Positions 19,587 to 30,327 of a stretch of DNA of 37,677 bases are shown piece after piece. The position numbers and the translations under genes were made by a program. This DNA is from an uncultured Gammaproteobacteria bacterium (GTDB taxonomy: Bacteria; Pseudomonadota; Gammaproteobacteria; Steroidobacterales; XN24): NCBI GenBank assembly GCA_937924335.1, contig CALDWW010000035.1, positions 1 to 37,677 of the forward strand, written 5' to 3'. Under the pieces are notes generated by a model. It did no database searches. It was not told the origin of the DNA and saw only the letters and a program-made list of their open reading frames with translations. Within the stretch, counting starts at the first letter, position 1. The number at the start of each line of letters is the position of its first letter.

Positions 19587-19599
19587 GCCCCGCTCCCCC

Positions 19600-20799
19600 T
19601 TACCCGGCCTCTCGGCCGCTTGTGACTGGCGTCTTCGGTGCCAGCCCCCGGAGCCGATGCACCTGCTTCGCCACAATCGCCACGGCCCGATCAATCTCAT
19701 CCTCGCTCGTGTAACGCCCTATGCTGAACCGGATGGAACTCTGCGCCAGTTGATCGCTTCGTCCCAGGGCCCGCAGTACATAGCTCGCCTCACGGCTCGC
19801 AGACGTGCATGCCGAGCCGCTCGACACGGCGAGCTCGCGTAACGCGAATAGCAGACTCTCACCCTCGACACCTTCGATGCTCACGTTCAGGATCCCCGGA
19901 ATCCGCGCATCACGGTGCCCGTTCAGCAATACGCCGCCCAGTCTGCTGATCCCGTTCCAGAATCGGTCGCGCAAGCCAGTCAACTTGTGCTTTTCGGACT
20001 CCATCTGTTGACCGGCCAGTCTGAACGCCTCGCCCATGCCGACAATCTGGTGCGTCGGCAGCGTACCCGAGCGCATACCTCTCTCATGACCACCGCCATG
20101 GATAAGAGGTTCCAGATGCGTTGCCGGACAACTGCGCACATAGAGCGCTCCGATGCCCTTGGGCCCGTAGATTTTGTGACCGGAGACGGACAGAAGGTCG
20201 ATGCACATCTCACCGACGTCGATTGGCAGCTTGCCGGCACTCTGCGCAGCGTCGACATGGAACAGGACCCCGCGCTCCCGGCAGAGGCGCCCGATCGCGG
20301 CGATATCACTGACGACACCGGTCTCGTTGTTGGCATGCATGATCGAAACGAGAATGGTGTCGTCACGCAGCTCGGCCGCGATCTGCTCGGCGGTCACGCG
20401 ACCCTGATCAGCCGGAACCAGGAGACTCACCTCGAACCCCTCCCGCTCCAGCTGTCTCGCGGTGTCGAGAACTGCCTTGTGCTCTGTCCTGCTGGTGATG
20501 AGGTGCCGACCTTGCTCCCGTAGTGAATGCGCCACCCCTTTCAGGGCCAGGTTGTCAGACTCGGTGGCCCCGGAGGTCCAGATGATCTCGGTGTGGGAGG
20601 CGCCCAAAAGCCTGGCAATCTCGTGCCGCGCCATCTCTACGCGGCCCTGGGCGTCACGACCCAGCTGGTGGGACCGCGAAGCCGGGTTGGCAAACACACC
20701 GTCACGGGTCATGCACTCACACATCAGGCGGGCTACGCGATCGTCGACGGGTGTCGTAGCCGCATAGTCCATATAGATGATGTCACTGGAACAGATCAT
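19600..20799 (-). CDS. iscS: Cysteine desulfurase IscS
   Basis: IscS removes sulfur from cysteine as an enzyme persulfide for Fe-S clusters and thiolated tRNAs. The 399-residue PLP enzyme has [23 protein letters not shown], His107 in RTEHKAV, the PLP lysine Lys209 in [10 protein letters not shown], and the mobile-loop active Cys331 in [10 protein letters not shown]. This is the IscS/NifS group I pattern. Its tail departs from the norm: the IscU-contacting SPLWEMYKEG ending of E. coli is replaced by [14 protein letters not shown]. The ATG overlaps the trmJ stop (ATGA), and there is no iscR between them. The iscU-like gene starts 13 bases after its stop. Confidence 0.96.
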   Translation of the reverse strand: MICSSDIIYMDYAATTPVDDRVARLMCECMTRDGVFANPASRSHQLGRDAQGRVEMARHEIARLLGASHTEIIWTSGATESDNLALKGVAHSLREQGRHLITSRTEHKAVLDTARQLEREGFEVSLLVPADQGRVTAEQIAAELRDDTILVSIMHANNETGVVSDIAAIGRLCRERGVLFHVDAAQSAGKLPIDVGEMCIDLLSVSGHKIYGPKGIGALYVRSCPATHLEPLIHGGGHERGMRSGTLPTHQIVGMGEAFRLAGQQMESEKHKLTGLRDRFWNGISRLGGVLLNGHRDARIPGILNVSIEGVEGESLLFALRELAVSSGSACTSASREASYVLRALGRSDQLAQSSIRFSIGRYTSEDEIDRAVAIVAKQVHRLRGLAPKTPVTSGREAG

Positions 20800-21581
20800 T
20801 GCGTCTCTTCCTCTACGTCATTCCCGGGCGGTTTCCCCGATCCGGGGACTAGTGCCGCCAGTATTCCTCTCAGGATAGCGATCTCATTTCGATCCAGTTC
20901 CGCCCGGCCGAACAACCGTCTGAGCCTCATCATCAGGTGCCTGGGATTGGACGGATCCAGAAAACTGGCCCCGACAAGCACCCGCTCCAGATGCTGGAAG
21001 AACAATTCTACTTCGTCGGCCGTCGCCAGAGGTGTCTCCCGGCTCCGGATGGCAAGCCTTGAACCACCGCTCGCTACCATGATCTCGTAGGCGATCACCT
21101 GGACCGCCATGGCCAGATTCAGCGAACTGTACTCCGGATTCGTCGGAATCTGCACATGTGCATGACAACGCTGCAGTTCCTCGTTCTTCAGCCCTGAGCT
21201 CTCGCGCCCGAAGACGACGGCCACTTCTCCGGAAGCCGCTTCCTCGACGATCTTCCCGGCGCACTCCCGCGGCGTCTGGGTCGGCCAGGCAAGAGATCTT
21301 TGCCGGGCGCTGGCGCCAACGACGAAGCCACAGCCTTCCAGGGCCTCCGCCAGCGAACCGCAGACCCGGGCCGAGTGCAGCAGATCCGCCGCACCGGACG
21401 CGCGCGCGCTTGCGTCGGCGCTTGGGAACGACGCCGGGCGGACCAGCCAGAGCCGATCCAGAGCCATGTTCTTCATAGCACGCGCTGTCGCCCCCACGTT
21501 ACCTGGATGCGAGGTCTCGACCAGCACGATCCGCACCGGCAGAGCAGCATCAGCCCAAGACTCATCAACTCGCGACCGCAT
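20796..21581 (-). CDS. trmJ: tRNA (cytidine/uridine-2'-O-)-methyltransferase TrmJ
   Basis: TrmJ is a SPOUT methyltransferase that modifies the ribose of nucleotide 32 in several tRNAs. The 261-residue protein has [21 protein letters not shown] (key part ETSHPGNVG), [15 protein letters not shown] and the SAM-knot segment [19 protein letters not shown]. The C-terminal [24 protein letters not shown] helix pair is also conserved. I use ATG 21581; the frame also opens at GTG 21620. It is divergent from suhB, as in E. coli. It is translationally coupled to iscS, which is unusual because iscR normally separates them. Confidence 0.95.
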   Translation of the reverse strand: MRSRVDESWADAALPVRIVLVETSHPGNVGATARAMKNMALDRLWLVRPASFPSADASARASGAADLLHSARVCGSLAEALEGCGFVVGASARQRSLAWPTQTPRECAGKIVEEAASGEVAVVFGRESSGLKNEELQRCHAHVQIPTNPEYSSLNLAMAVQVIAYEIMVASGGSRLAIRSRETPLATADEVELFFQHLERVLVGASFLDPSNPRHLMMRLRRLFGRAELDRNEIAILRGILAALVPGSGKPPGNDVEEETQ

Positions 21582-21652
21582 CTTTGCTATTCTACCTGCC
21601 CGCGACAGAGGCAGTAGCACCTCGGAAAGTTCTCCGGGTACCTCGAGGAATC

Positions 21653-22450
21653 ATGCATCCCTTACTGAACATCGGCATCCGCGCCGCCAGGCGCGCGGGT
21701 GACATCATCATCCGCAATATCAATCGCCTTGATAGCATCAAGGTGACCAGCAAAGGGCGCAACGACTTTGTCAGCGAGGTCGACCGCCAGGCGGAAGCGG
21801 ACATCATCGAGACGATCCGGAGAAGCTACCCCGAGCACGCTTTTCTGGCCGAAGAGGGGGGCAGGCAAGGGGATTCAGAATTCATCTGGATCATCGATCC
21901 ACTGGATGGGACGACCAACTACCTGCACGGGTTCCCCATCTTCGCCGTGTCGATTGCTGTCGCCCACCGCGATCGTCTGGAACACGCGGTCGTCTACGAC
22001 CCCATGCGCCAGGAATTGTTTACCGCGTCACGCGGCGTGGGCGCCCAGCTTGACGGCCGCAAGATTCGCGTCAGTGGCCAGCGCAACCTTGATTCCGCGC
22101 TGATCGGCACGGGGTTCCCGTTCCACGGCAAGGAGACCTGGCTGGACAGCTATATGCCAATGCTGAAGGCGGTCATAGCCAGTACCGCCGGTGTCCGGCG
22201 ACCAGGCGCGGCCAGCCTCGATCTGGCCTATGTGGCGGCCGGACGCCTCGATGGATTCTGGGAACTCGGGCTGCAGCCGTGGGACATTGCGGCCGGCAGT
22301 CTGCTGGTCCAGGAGGCTGGCGGAATCGTCACCAGCCTGACCGGAGAAGACGATTACGTCGAGACCGGACAGATCCTGACCGGCAATTCACGGATTCACG
22401 ATGCGCTGTCCGCTATTCTGACCCCACTGCTGCCGACCGAATCGCCCTGA
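21653..22450 (+). CDS. suhB: Inositol-1-monophosphatase family protein SuhB
   Basis: SuhB dephosphorylates inositol monophosphate and, in E. coli, also joins the NusA/NusG rRNA antitermination complex. The 265-residue protein has the Mg-binding motifs EEGG, WIIDPLDGTTNYLHG and ELGLQPWDIAAG, and SVAVAHRDRLEHAVVYDP-like segments of the family. ATG 21653 is preceded by GAGG at 5-base spacing and begins MHPLLNIGIRAARRAG as in relatives. The frame upstream to 21584 crosses the divergent promoter region. It is convergent with secF. Confidence 0.96.
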   Translation: MHPLLNIGIRAARRAGDIIIRNINRLDSIKVTSKGRNDFVSEVDRQAEADIIETIRRSYPEHAFLAEEGGRQGDSEFIWIIDPLDGTTNYLHGFPIFAVSIAVAHRDRLEHAVVYDPMRQELFTASRGVGAQLDGRKIRVSGQRNLDSALIGTGFPFHGKETWLDSYMPMLKAVIASTAGVRRPGAASLDLAYVAAGRLDGFWELGLQPWDIAAGSLLVQEAGGIVTSLTGEDDYVETGQILTGNSRIHDALSAILTPLLPTESP

Positions 22451-22456
22451 GGCTCG

Positions 22457-23392
22457 TCAGGGCAGCGCGTCGATCTCCGAATCGTCCTTCTGCGGCGGCA
22501 TCAGGTCGGTGGCGCTCACATCCAGCGCCAGGGCCGTCGGGCTCGCTATGTAGATCGATGAATAGGTGCCGACCAGGACGCCGACGATCAGTGCGATTGA
22601 GAATCCATGGATGGCCTCACCGCCGAATACAAAGAGTGCCAGCAGGACCAGCAAGGTCGTACCGGAGGTAGTCAGCGTGCGGGCGAGCATCTGATTGATC
22701 GACAAGTTCATTACGTCGCTGGTCGATTGCTTGCGGATACGCAGCAGGTTCTCGCGGATCCGGTCGAAAACGACAATCGTGTCGTTGAGTGAGTAACCGA
22801 TAACGGCCAGGATCGCTGCCAGTACGGAAAGATCGAAGGCCGATTGGGTCAGCGAGAAGAATCCCAGCGTAATAATTACATCGTGGACCAGGGCAGCCAC
22901 CGAGCCCACGGCGAATTTCCACTGAAATCGGAACGCGACGTAGGCCAGGATCATCAGCAGCGCGAACAGTGTCGCCAGCCCCCCCGCCTCCGCCAGTTCC
23001 TCGCCGACCTGAGGGCCGACGAATTCCACGCGGCGCAAAGTGACACCGGCGTCGAATTCACGCAAGACGGTCATGACCTCGTCCCTGACCGCGCTGCCAG
23101 CGCGGTCCTGCTGGGCTTCCATCTGGATCACAATGTCACGGGAACTGCCGAAATTCTGAACGATGGCCTGCGGGTAACCCGCCGTCGCCATGCCAGCACG
23201 TATAGCCGTCAGGTCAGGCGCCTCGGGATATCCGACCTCTATCACCACACCGCCGGTGAACTCGATCCCGAAGTTCAGGCCACGGAGGATCATCGATCCG
23301 AGGGAGATCACTATCACGGCCGCCGAAATGATCGCGGCCACGCGACGCTTCCGCATGAAGTCGATGTGCGTCACCTTACTGAGAAATTCCAT
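22457..23392 (-). CDS. secF: Protein translocase subunit SecF
   Basis: SecF works with SecD to drive late stages of Sec export using the proton gradient. The 311-residue protein has an N-terminal helix (about 20-37), the signature GLNFGIEFTGG, a short periplasmic domain (about 45-125), and five more transmembrane helices including GYSLNDTIVVFDRIREN, the family's conserved cytoplasmic turn. ATG 23392 has GAGGGA 6 bases upstream, and the start MEFLSKVTHIDFM fits. It lies 10 bases after the secD stop. Confidence 0.96.
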   Translation of the reverse strand: MEFLSKVTHIDFMRKRRVAAIISAAVIVISLGSMILRGLNFGIEFTGGVVIEVGYPEAPDLTAIRAGMATAGYPQAIVQNFGSSRDIVIQMEAQQDRAGSAVRDEVMTVLREFDAGVTLRRVEFVGPQVGEELAEAGGLATLFALLMILAYVAFRFQWKFAVGSVAALVHDVIITLGFFSLTQSAFDLSVLAAILAVIGYSLNDTIVVFDRIRENLLRIRKQSTSDVMNLSINQMLARTLTTSGTTLLVLLALFVFGGEAIHGFSIALIVGVLVGTYSSIYIASPTALALDVSATDLMPPQKDDSEIDALP

Positions 23393-23402
23393 GAAGCTTC
23401 CC

Positions 23403-25259
23403 TCAGACAGCCAGTTGCTGGACCCGGCGGCCGCCATAGATAAGGTTGATCACCGCGCGCGTTCCGACGATGGCGGTGAACATCGAGGTGATGATTCCCA
23501 ACGACAGGGTAACGGCGAAACCGCGGATCGGACCCGTGCCGAAAGTGAACAGCACGATGGCTGCGATCAGCGTAGTGATATTGGCATCCGCGATGGAAGA
23601 GAACGCCTTCTCGTAACCGGCCTGGATACTGGCCTGTGGCGAGTTGCCGTTCTTGAGTTCCTCCCGTATGCGCTCGAAGATCAGCACATTCGCATCGACG
23701 GCCATGCCTGTCGTCAGCACGATACCCGCGATACCGGGTAGCGTAAGGCTGGCCTGCAAAAGCGACAGCAGGGCAATGATCAAGACCAGGTTCGTTAGCA
23801 GGGCCAGATCCGCTACGAGCCCGAACACCCGGTAATAAATCGCCATGAACAGGACGACCAGGACGAACCCGATGACCACGGCACGCATACCCTTGTCGAT
23901 ATTGTCCTGACCGAGGCTGGGCCCGATCGTACGCTCCTCGACCTTGTAGATCGGCGCGGCGAGAGAACCTGCCCTCAGCAGCAGCGCCAGATCTCGCGCC
24001 TCGACCGGGTCGAGCCCGGTGATCATGAAACTGGAGCTGAAGACGCCTCGGATCGTGGCCACGCTAATGACCTCTTCTTCGATCCGTGTGACGCTGACCA
24101 TTTCCCCGGCCCGCTCAACCGTGTCGCGCTTCTGTTCGATAAAGACGACCGCCATGCCCTTGTTGAGGTTCTGGCGGGTGGTTTCGCCCATCTTGCGGGC
24201 GCCCTTGGCGTCCAGATCGACGAACACCGCCGACTGGCCCTCGGAGAACCCTGCGGCTGCATCGGTCAACTGGTCACCGGTTACGATAACGTCCCGCTTC
24301 AGCAGCACCGGCGAACCATCGCGCCGCTTATATAGCTTGGAGCCCAGGGGCGCGCGACCGCGGCGCTGGGCTTCGATCGGGTTGTTGTTCTCATCCACCA
24401 GGCGGAATTCGAGGGTCGCCGTCGCACCCAGTACTCGCTCCGCCTGCGCGGGATCCTGCACTCCGGGCAGCTGCACCACGATGCGGTCGACTCCCTGCCG
24501 CTGGACTACGGGCTCGGCCACGCCCAGTTCGTTGACCCGATTGCGAAGCGTCACAGTGTTCTGCTGGATCGCGAAGTCCTGGCGCTGACGCACCTGGTCG
24601 TCACTCATGCGCACCCTGACGTCCCAGGCGTCCGCAGCCCCACTGGTGTTGACCACCAGGTCCGGATCGGCCTCCCGGATAACTTCCTCGGCACTGCGCA
24701 TGTCCTCCTGGCTGCGCAGCGTGACAATGACTCTGTTGCCATCGCGCCGGACCGACGTGTAGCGGATCCTCTCGTCACGCAGCATGGACCGGAAGTCAGA
24801 TTCATACCGATCCAGGGCCTGACCGATAGCGGCTTCCATGTCGACTTCGTAAAGGAAGTACACCCCACCACGGAGATCAAGCCCGAGACTCATGGGCTCA
24901 AGTCCGATGTCGCGAAGCCAGCCCGGCGTGCGCGGCGCCAGAGTCAACGCCACCACGTAGCTCGGCCCCAGGTCCTCCCGTAACAGGTCCAGCGCGCGTA
25001 ACTGACCTTCCACGTTGGCGAATCGCACCATGACGCGGCCTTCGTCGAGATAGGCCGGCTCATGCTGGATGTTCGCCTGCAACAGGATTCCCTCTACCTG
25101 CTTGACGGCCAGGTCGTCCAGCGCCGCGGTCGTCTCGAGGGATATCTGCACGGCGGGATCGTCGCCGAATACGTTGGGCAACGCGAACAACAACCCGAAC
25201 AGTACGACCACTGCTACGAGCACGTTCTTCCACGCGGGGAATCGGTTCAGGACGGTCAC
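23403..25259 (-). CDS. secD: Protein translocase subunit SecD
   Basis: SecD is the large partner of SecF. The 618-residue protein has one N-terminal helix (about 10-27), a large periplasmic region with GLDLRGGVYFLYEVD and the P1 base/head domains, the QLPGVQDPAQAERVLG segment, and five C-terminal helices with GMAVDANVLIFERIREE. The start is GTG 25259 with GGGAG about 9 bases upstream. The length matches gammaproteobacterial SecD. It begins 17 bases after the yajC stop, forming the standard yajC-secD-secF operon. Confidence 0.97.
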   Translation of the reverse strand: MTVLNRFPAWKNVLVAVVVLFGLLFALPNVFGDDPAVQISLETTAALDDLAVKQVEGILLQANIQHEPAYLDEGRVMVRFANVEGQLRALDLLREDLGPSYVVALTLAPRTPGWLRDIGLEPMSLGLDLRGGVYFLYEVDMEAAIGQALDRYESDFRSMLRDERIRYTSVRRDGNRVIVTLRSQEDMRSAEEVIREADPDLVVNTSGAADAWDVRVRMSDDQVRQRQDFAIQQNTVTLRNRVNELGVAEPVVQRQGVDRIVVQLPGVQDPAQAERVLGATATLEFRLVDENNNPIEAQRRGRAPLGSKLYKRRDGSPVLLKRDVIVTGDQLTDAAAGFSEGQSAVFVDLDAKGARKMGETTRQNLNKGMAVVFIEQKRDTVERAGEMVSVTRIEEEVISVATIRGVFSSSFMITGLDPVEARDLALLLRAGSLAAPIYKVEERTIGPSLGQDNIDKGMRAVVIGFVLVVLFMAIYYRVFGLVADLALLTNLVLIIALLSLLQASLTLPGIAGIVLTTGMAVDANVLIFERIREELKNGNSPQASIQAGYEKAFSSIADANITTLIAAIVLFTFGTGPIRGFAVTLSLGIITSMFTAIVGTRAVINLIYGGRRVQQLAV

Positions 25260-25276
25260 GATAGGAGACTCCCGGG

Positions 25277-25606
25277 TCAGGCGCTCTTGTAGGTACCCTT
25301 CGGCATCACCATGGACACGGTGCTGCGCTGGACCTTGACGGTCACGCCGGTGGCAATCTCCACCTCCAGGAACTGATCGCCAGCGTCGCTGATCTTGCCC
25401 AGGACGCCGCCGCTGGTAACCACTTCATCACCCACCTTGAGCTCAGAGACCATCTTGCGGTGCTCCTTGGCTCGTTTCGTTTGCGGCCGGATGAGCAGGA
25501 AATAGAACACCACGAATATGATGATCAGGGGGATAAAACTGGTCAGCGCATCTGGCTGCTGGGCGGGCGCCGCCTGTGCCCAGGCGCTGGAGATAAAGAA
25601 ATCCAT
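25277..25606 (-). CDS. yajC: Sec translocon accessory subunit YajC
   Basis: YajC is a small single-span membrane protein associated with SecDF and YidC. The 109-residue protein has one helix (about 25-43, FIPLIIIFVVFYFLLIRPQ) directly followed by the signature RPQTKRAKEH, then a cytoplasmic domain with LKVGDEVVTSGGVLGKI. Of two in-frame ATGs, 25606 has GAGGAA at 6-base spacing, whereas 25612 would abut it; I use 25606. It is the first gene of yajC-secDF and is separated from tgt by 190 bases. Confidence 0.94.
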   Translation of the reverse strand: MDFFISSAWAQAAPAQQPDALTSFIPLIIIFVVFYFLLIRPQTKRAKEHRKMVSELKVGDEVVTSGGVLGKISDAGDQFLEVEIATGVTVKVQRSTVSMVMPKGTYKSA

Positions 25607-25797
25607 CGTCATTTCCTCACGTGAGCCGCGACCGGGCGCGGCACCGAAAACAGCGGGACATTATGCCTGAATCGAGCGGGCAAACCTATGGCATGACGCG
25701 CACTGGAGCGCTCAAGCCCAGCGTCGCACCCGCGCACGCGGGGCCGCGAGTCTCACGAGGCGCCCGCATCGGCGAGTCGGGCAGCTTCCGATGCGAC

Positions 25798-27938
<2,141 letters not shown>

Positions 27939-27939
27939 A

Positions 27940-27967
27940 GCGGGCGAATCTTAGCAGCTTCGCCCGC
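27940..27967 (-). promoter_or_regulatory. Perfect 9-bp hairpin abutting the queA start codon
   Basis: GCGGGCGAA (27940-27948) and TTCGCCCGC (27959-27967) pair perfectly around a 10-base loop (GCTGCTAAGA on the minus strand). One base separates the stem from the queA ATG. On the minus strand it also follows the PDZ gene stop by 8 bases, so it could be the 3' stem of that transcript. There is no U-run. Confidence 0.6.
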
Positions 27968-27975
27968 GGGGTCAG

Positions 27976-29073
27976 TCATGTATCGACCGGGATGAGCGGG
28001 ATCGCTGCCCCGGGAAACGTCACAGGGTGAGCCTCCGGGCTGGTCGGCCAGTGCCGCACATCACCGACCTTCACCTCCGGCAGGACGACTTCGAGATCCT
28101 GGCGCTTCTTCTGGCGAATGATGGTGAACTTGATCGATTCGCCCGGCTCATACGACCGCAGGATCCGCATTGCGTGGCGCGGGCTGGACGGCTCACGCCC
28201 GTCGATCGCCAGGATCACATCGCCGTCGACGAGCCTCAACTGATCGTCATCCGGCGCGCGGACGACGAGGAGTCCTCTGTCGGCATCGAAGTACTCTCCG
28301 AGCTCGGGGGTCAGGGTGATGAGTTCGAGATCGCCCCAGCGCTCCGGAAACGCTGTGCTGAAATGGAATGATGCCCCATGGCCCGGCCCCAACTCGCGCA
28401 ACTGTTCCAGCTCTGCCAGTTCCTCGAGTTCTTCCAGCCCCTCCAGATTGATCTCCCAGTCAGCCCCCGGGGCGCCGATCACGAAACTCATCGGGCCCAT
28501 CAGTTCAGGCAGTACCGTGACCGAATGTTCGGCCTGACTGCGCCGGTAGCGGACCTCGACCGCCTGACCCTCAGCAACACCCTCCATATAAGCCGACAGC
28601 CGCTCCCCGCCACCGCCACCGATCAACTCTTCGCCGTCGATGCCTATGATCACGTCACCGGCCCGCAGACCCGCGTTGTCGGCAGGGCCGCCAGGTGTGA
28701 CGCCGAGGATGCGGACGCCGGTGTCCTCTGGCGAGCTCGACCCGACATTGACCCCGAGCATCGGTCTCGGGGTCACGGCCTCCAGACCGCGGATGGCCAG
28801 ATACAGGCCCTCCTCGCTCAGCCTGGCCGAAAGCTCGGCGATCTCGCGCGCGGCTTCCTCAAGCCGCCCCTGGGCTTCCTCGAGCCTCGCTTCGACCTCT
28901 TCCTGCCGCGCCAGTCTCTCCTCTGCCCGGACACGAGCATCTTCCTCACGAGCCGCCATTTCCTCTTCTGTTGTGCCGCTTTCCTGAGCATGCGCCCTGC
29001 CGGCAAGCAACAAAGAGGCCGCCAGCAGGATCCAGCCCATCCCGGCAGTCCATCTGATGATATTCCTGGTCAT
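27976..29073 (-). CDS. Periplasmic protein with coiled coil and two PDZ domains
   Basis: With ATG 29073 the protein has 365 residues. A signal peptide (MTRNIIRWTAGMGWILLAAS, ending about AHA-Q) is followed by a Glu/Arg/Ala-rich coiled coil (about 35-90), a first PDZ domain (about 100-190: LGVNVGSSSP, GGPADNAGLRAGDVIIGIDG), a Leu/Glu repeat (LEELEELAELEQLREL) and a second PDZ domain (about 250-335: LLVVRAPDDDQLRLVDGDVILAIDG). No HtrA/DegS protease domain, catalytic triad or metalloprotease motif is present. It follows the sigma/anti-sigma pair by about 35 bases and is probably cotranscribed. PDZ domains bind exposed C-terminal peptides, so it could sense or bind envelope proteins; this is inference. 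Confidence 0.85.
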   Translation of the reverse strand: MTRNIIRWTAGMGWILLAASLLLAGRAHAQESGTTEEEMAAREEDARVRAEERLARQEEVEARLEEAQGRLEEAAREIAELSARLSEEGLYLAIRGLEAVTPRPMLGVNVGSSSPEDTGVRILGVTPGGPADNAGLRAGDVIIGIDGEELIGGGGGERLSAYMEGVAEGQAVEVRYRRSQAEHSVTVLPELMGPMSFVIGAPGADWEINLEGLEELEELAELEQLRELGPGHGASFHFSTAFPERWGDLELITLTPELGEYFDADRGLLVVRAPDDDQLRLVDGDVILAIDGREPSSPRHAMRILRSYEPGESIKFTIIRQKKRQDLEVVLPEVKVGDVRHWPTSPEAHPVTFPGAAIPLIPVDT

Positions 29074-29107
29074 TTCGATGCCTCCAAGGCCTCGTGTGTT
29101 CAAAGCG

Positions 29108-29749
29108 TTACCGTCCCGGGTTCTGCAACAGCGCGTACTCGACCTGTATGAGGGACTGCATGAGATTGACGCGCTCCTTCCAGAGAATCCGTTCCTGGGC
29201 GATCGTCAGGCCGAGCGCGTCGGCGTTATTGAGCTTCAGATCGACAAGCGCGATGCGATCCTCCAGCTCAACGATGGTCATCGCGGTAGCGGCCCGTTCG
29301 ACACCCTGTCGGCGAGGCAGCGCGGCACGTAGTGTCTCCAGGCGTCTCGAACTCAACTGGAGCGCGGGCATAGACCGCTCTCCCGCGGGTAGGGAACTGG
29401 CGACGGTCGCGGCCGGCGTAGTCTCCAGCGGAATCTGTCCGGCGTCGTCGCTGCTTTGCTGCAATCGGGTCATCAATGCGACCCCCATGACGAACGACGC
29501 CGCGATCGCCAGGGCCGAGGCCCAATGGAAGCGACTCGGAGTCGGACGATCAAGGCTGCCAACCGCCACGGTCTCCCATAGGTTGGCGGCGGGCTCGGCC
29601 TCAGGGAGGGCTCGCAGGGCGTCCCGAACCCGTTCCAGCCTGGCGATCTCGCCGCGGCACTCGGGGCAGGTTTTCACGTGCGCCGTGATGTCCACAGACA
29701 CCGGGTCACCATCTCTCAGGCTCAGTAACTGCTCTGTGTTTGCGTGCAT
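29108..29749 (-). CDS. Zinc-finger (HC2) anti-sigma factor
   Basis: The 213-residue protein has an N-terminal ZAS/zf-HC2 motif, His24-x3-Cys28-x2-Cys31 (HVKTCPEC), one transmembrane helix (about 77-95, ASALAIAASFVMGVALMTRL) and a periplasmic domain of about 115 residues. The C-terminal part is helical and Leu/Glu-rich (VELEDRIALVDLKLNNADAL). This layout is that of membrane-bound anti-sigma factors that hold an ECF sigma factor until released by a signal. The start overlaps the sigma gene by 28 bases, supporting coupled translation and a stoichiometric pair. The periplasmic domain is not one I recognise. Confidence 0.88.
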   Translation of the reverse strand: MHANTEQLLSLRDGDPVSVDITAHVKTCPECRGEIARLERVRDALRALPEAEPAANLWETVAVGSLDRPTPSRFHWASALAIAASFVMGVALMTRLQQSSDDAGQIPLETTPAATVASSLPAGERSMPALQLSSRRLETLRAALPRRQGVERAATAMTIVELEDRIALVDLKLNNADALGLTIAQERILWKERVNLMQSLIQVEYALLQNPGR

Positions 29750-30327
29750 GATTCATCACCTTCCATAGATCCGAGCACTGCCCGGAGCTTCTGATGGGCG
29801 CGAGACAACTGGGACTTGGAGAAGCTCGCCGTCCTGCCCATGAGTTGGCCGATCTCCTGGTGGGTGTAGCCCTCGACCTCGAATAACCAGACGACCGCCC
29901 GGGCGGTCGGGGAGAGGAAACCCAATGCCTGAGCGGCATCGAGTTGCTGCTCCGCGCCCGCCGCGTCGACACCCAGATCGCTACCCTCGTAACTCCGAGA
30001 TCCGTCTCCGTCGATGTCTGGATCACCCCCGGAAAAACGCCGGTTCCAGGCGGATCGGAGATGGCCCAGACACTTGTTGACCGCGATCCTTTTGACCCAT
30101 CCGGGAAAAGTCTTCTCCTCACGGAGGGTGTCGAGTTTTCGGATCACTTCTATCGAGGTTTCCTGCAATATGTCGTCGGCCTGTGACGGGTTCTGGAGCA
30201 TCCTGAGCGCCAATGTGTAGACCGGTGCCGCATAAACCCGGTAGAGAATCTCGTGGGCCTTCATATCTCCACGTCTGGCTCTCGCCAGGATGGCAGCCTC
30301 GACGTTGCAGTCTGAAAAACCGGGCAT
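29722..30327 (-). CDS. ECF-type RNA polymerase sigma factor
   Basis: The 201-residue protein has sigma region 2 (about 20-95: AHEILYRVYAAPVYTLALRML, DDILQETSIEVIRKLDT, FPGWVKRIAVNKCLGHLR) and region 4 (about 130-190: LSPTARAVVWLFEVEGYTHQEIGQLMG, then a recognition helix SFSKSQLSRAHQKLR). A 30-residue Gly/Asp-rich linker joins them. The ATG at 30327 has AGGAGA at good spacing. It heads a sigma-anti-sigma-PDZ operon. I could not find a GGAACTT-type ECF promoter upstream, so autoregulation cannot be shown. Confidence 0.9.
   Translation of the reverse strand: MPGFSDCNVEAAILARARRGDMKAHEILYRVYAAPVYTLALRMLQNPSQADDILQETSIEVIRKLDTLREEKTFPGWVKRIAVNKCLGHLRSAWNRRFSGGDPDIDGDGSRSYEGSDLGVDAAGAEQQLDAAQALGFLSPTARAVVWLFEVEGYTHQEIGQLMGRTASFSKSQLSRAHQKLRAVLGSMEGDESCTQTQSSY

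Noticed and set aside
27939..27975. PreQ1 riboswitch before queA
   Set aside because: The leader is a simple stem-loop without the A-rich tail and pseudoknot of preQ1 riboswitches.
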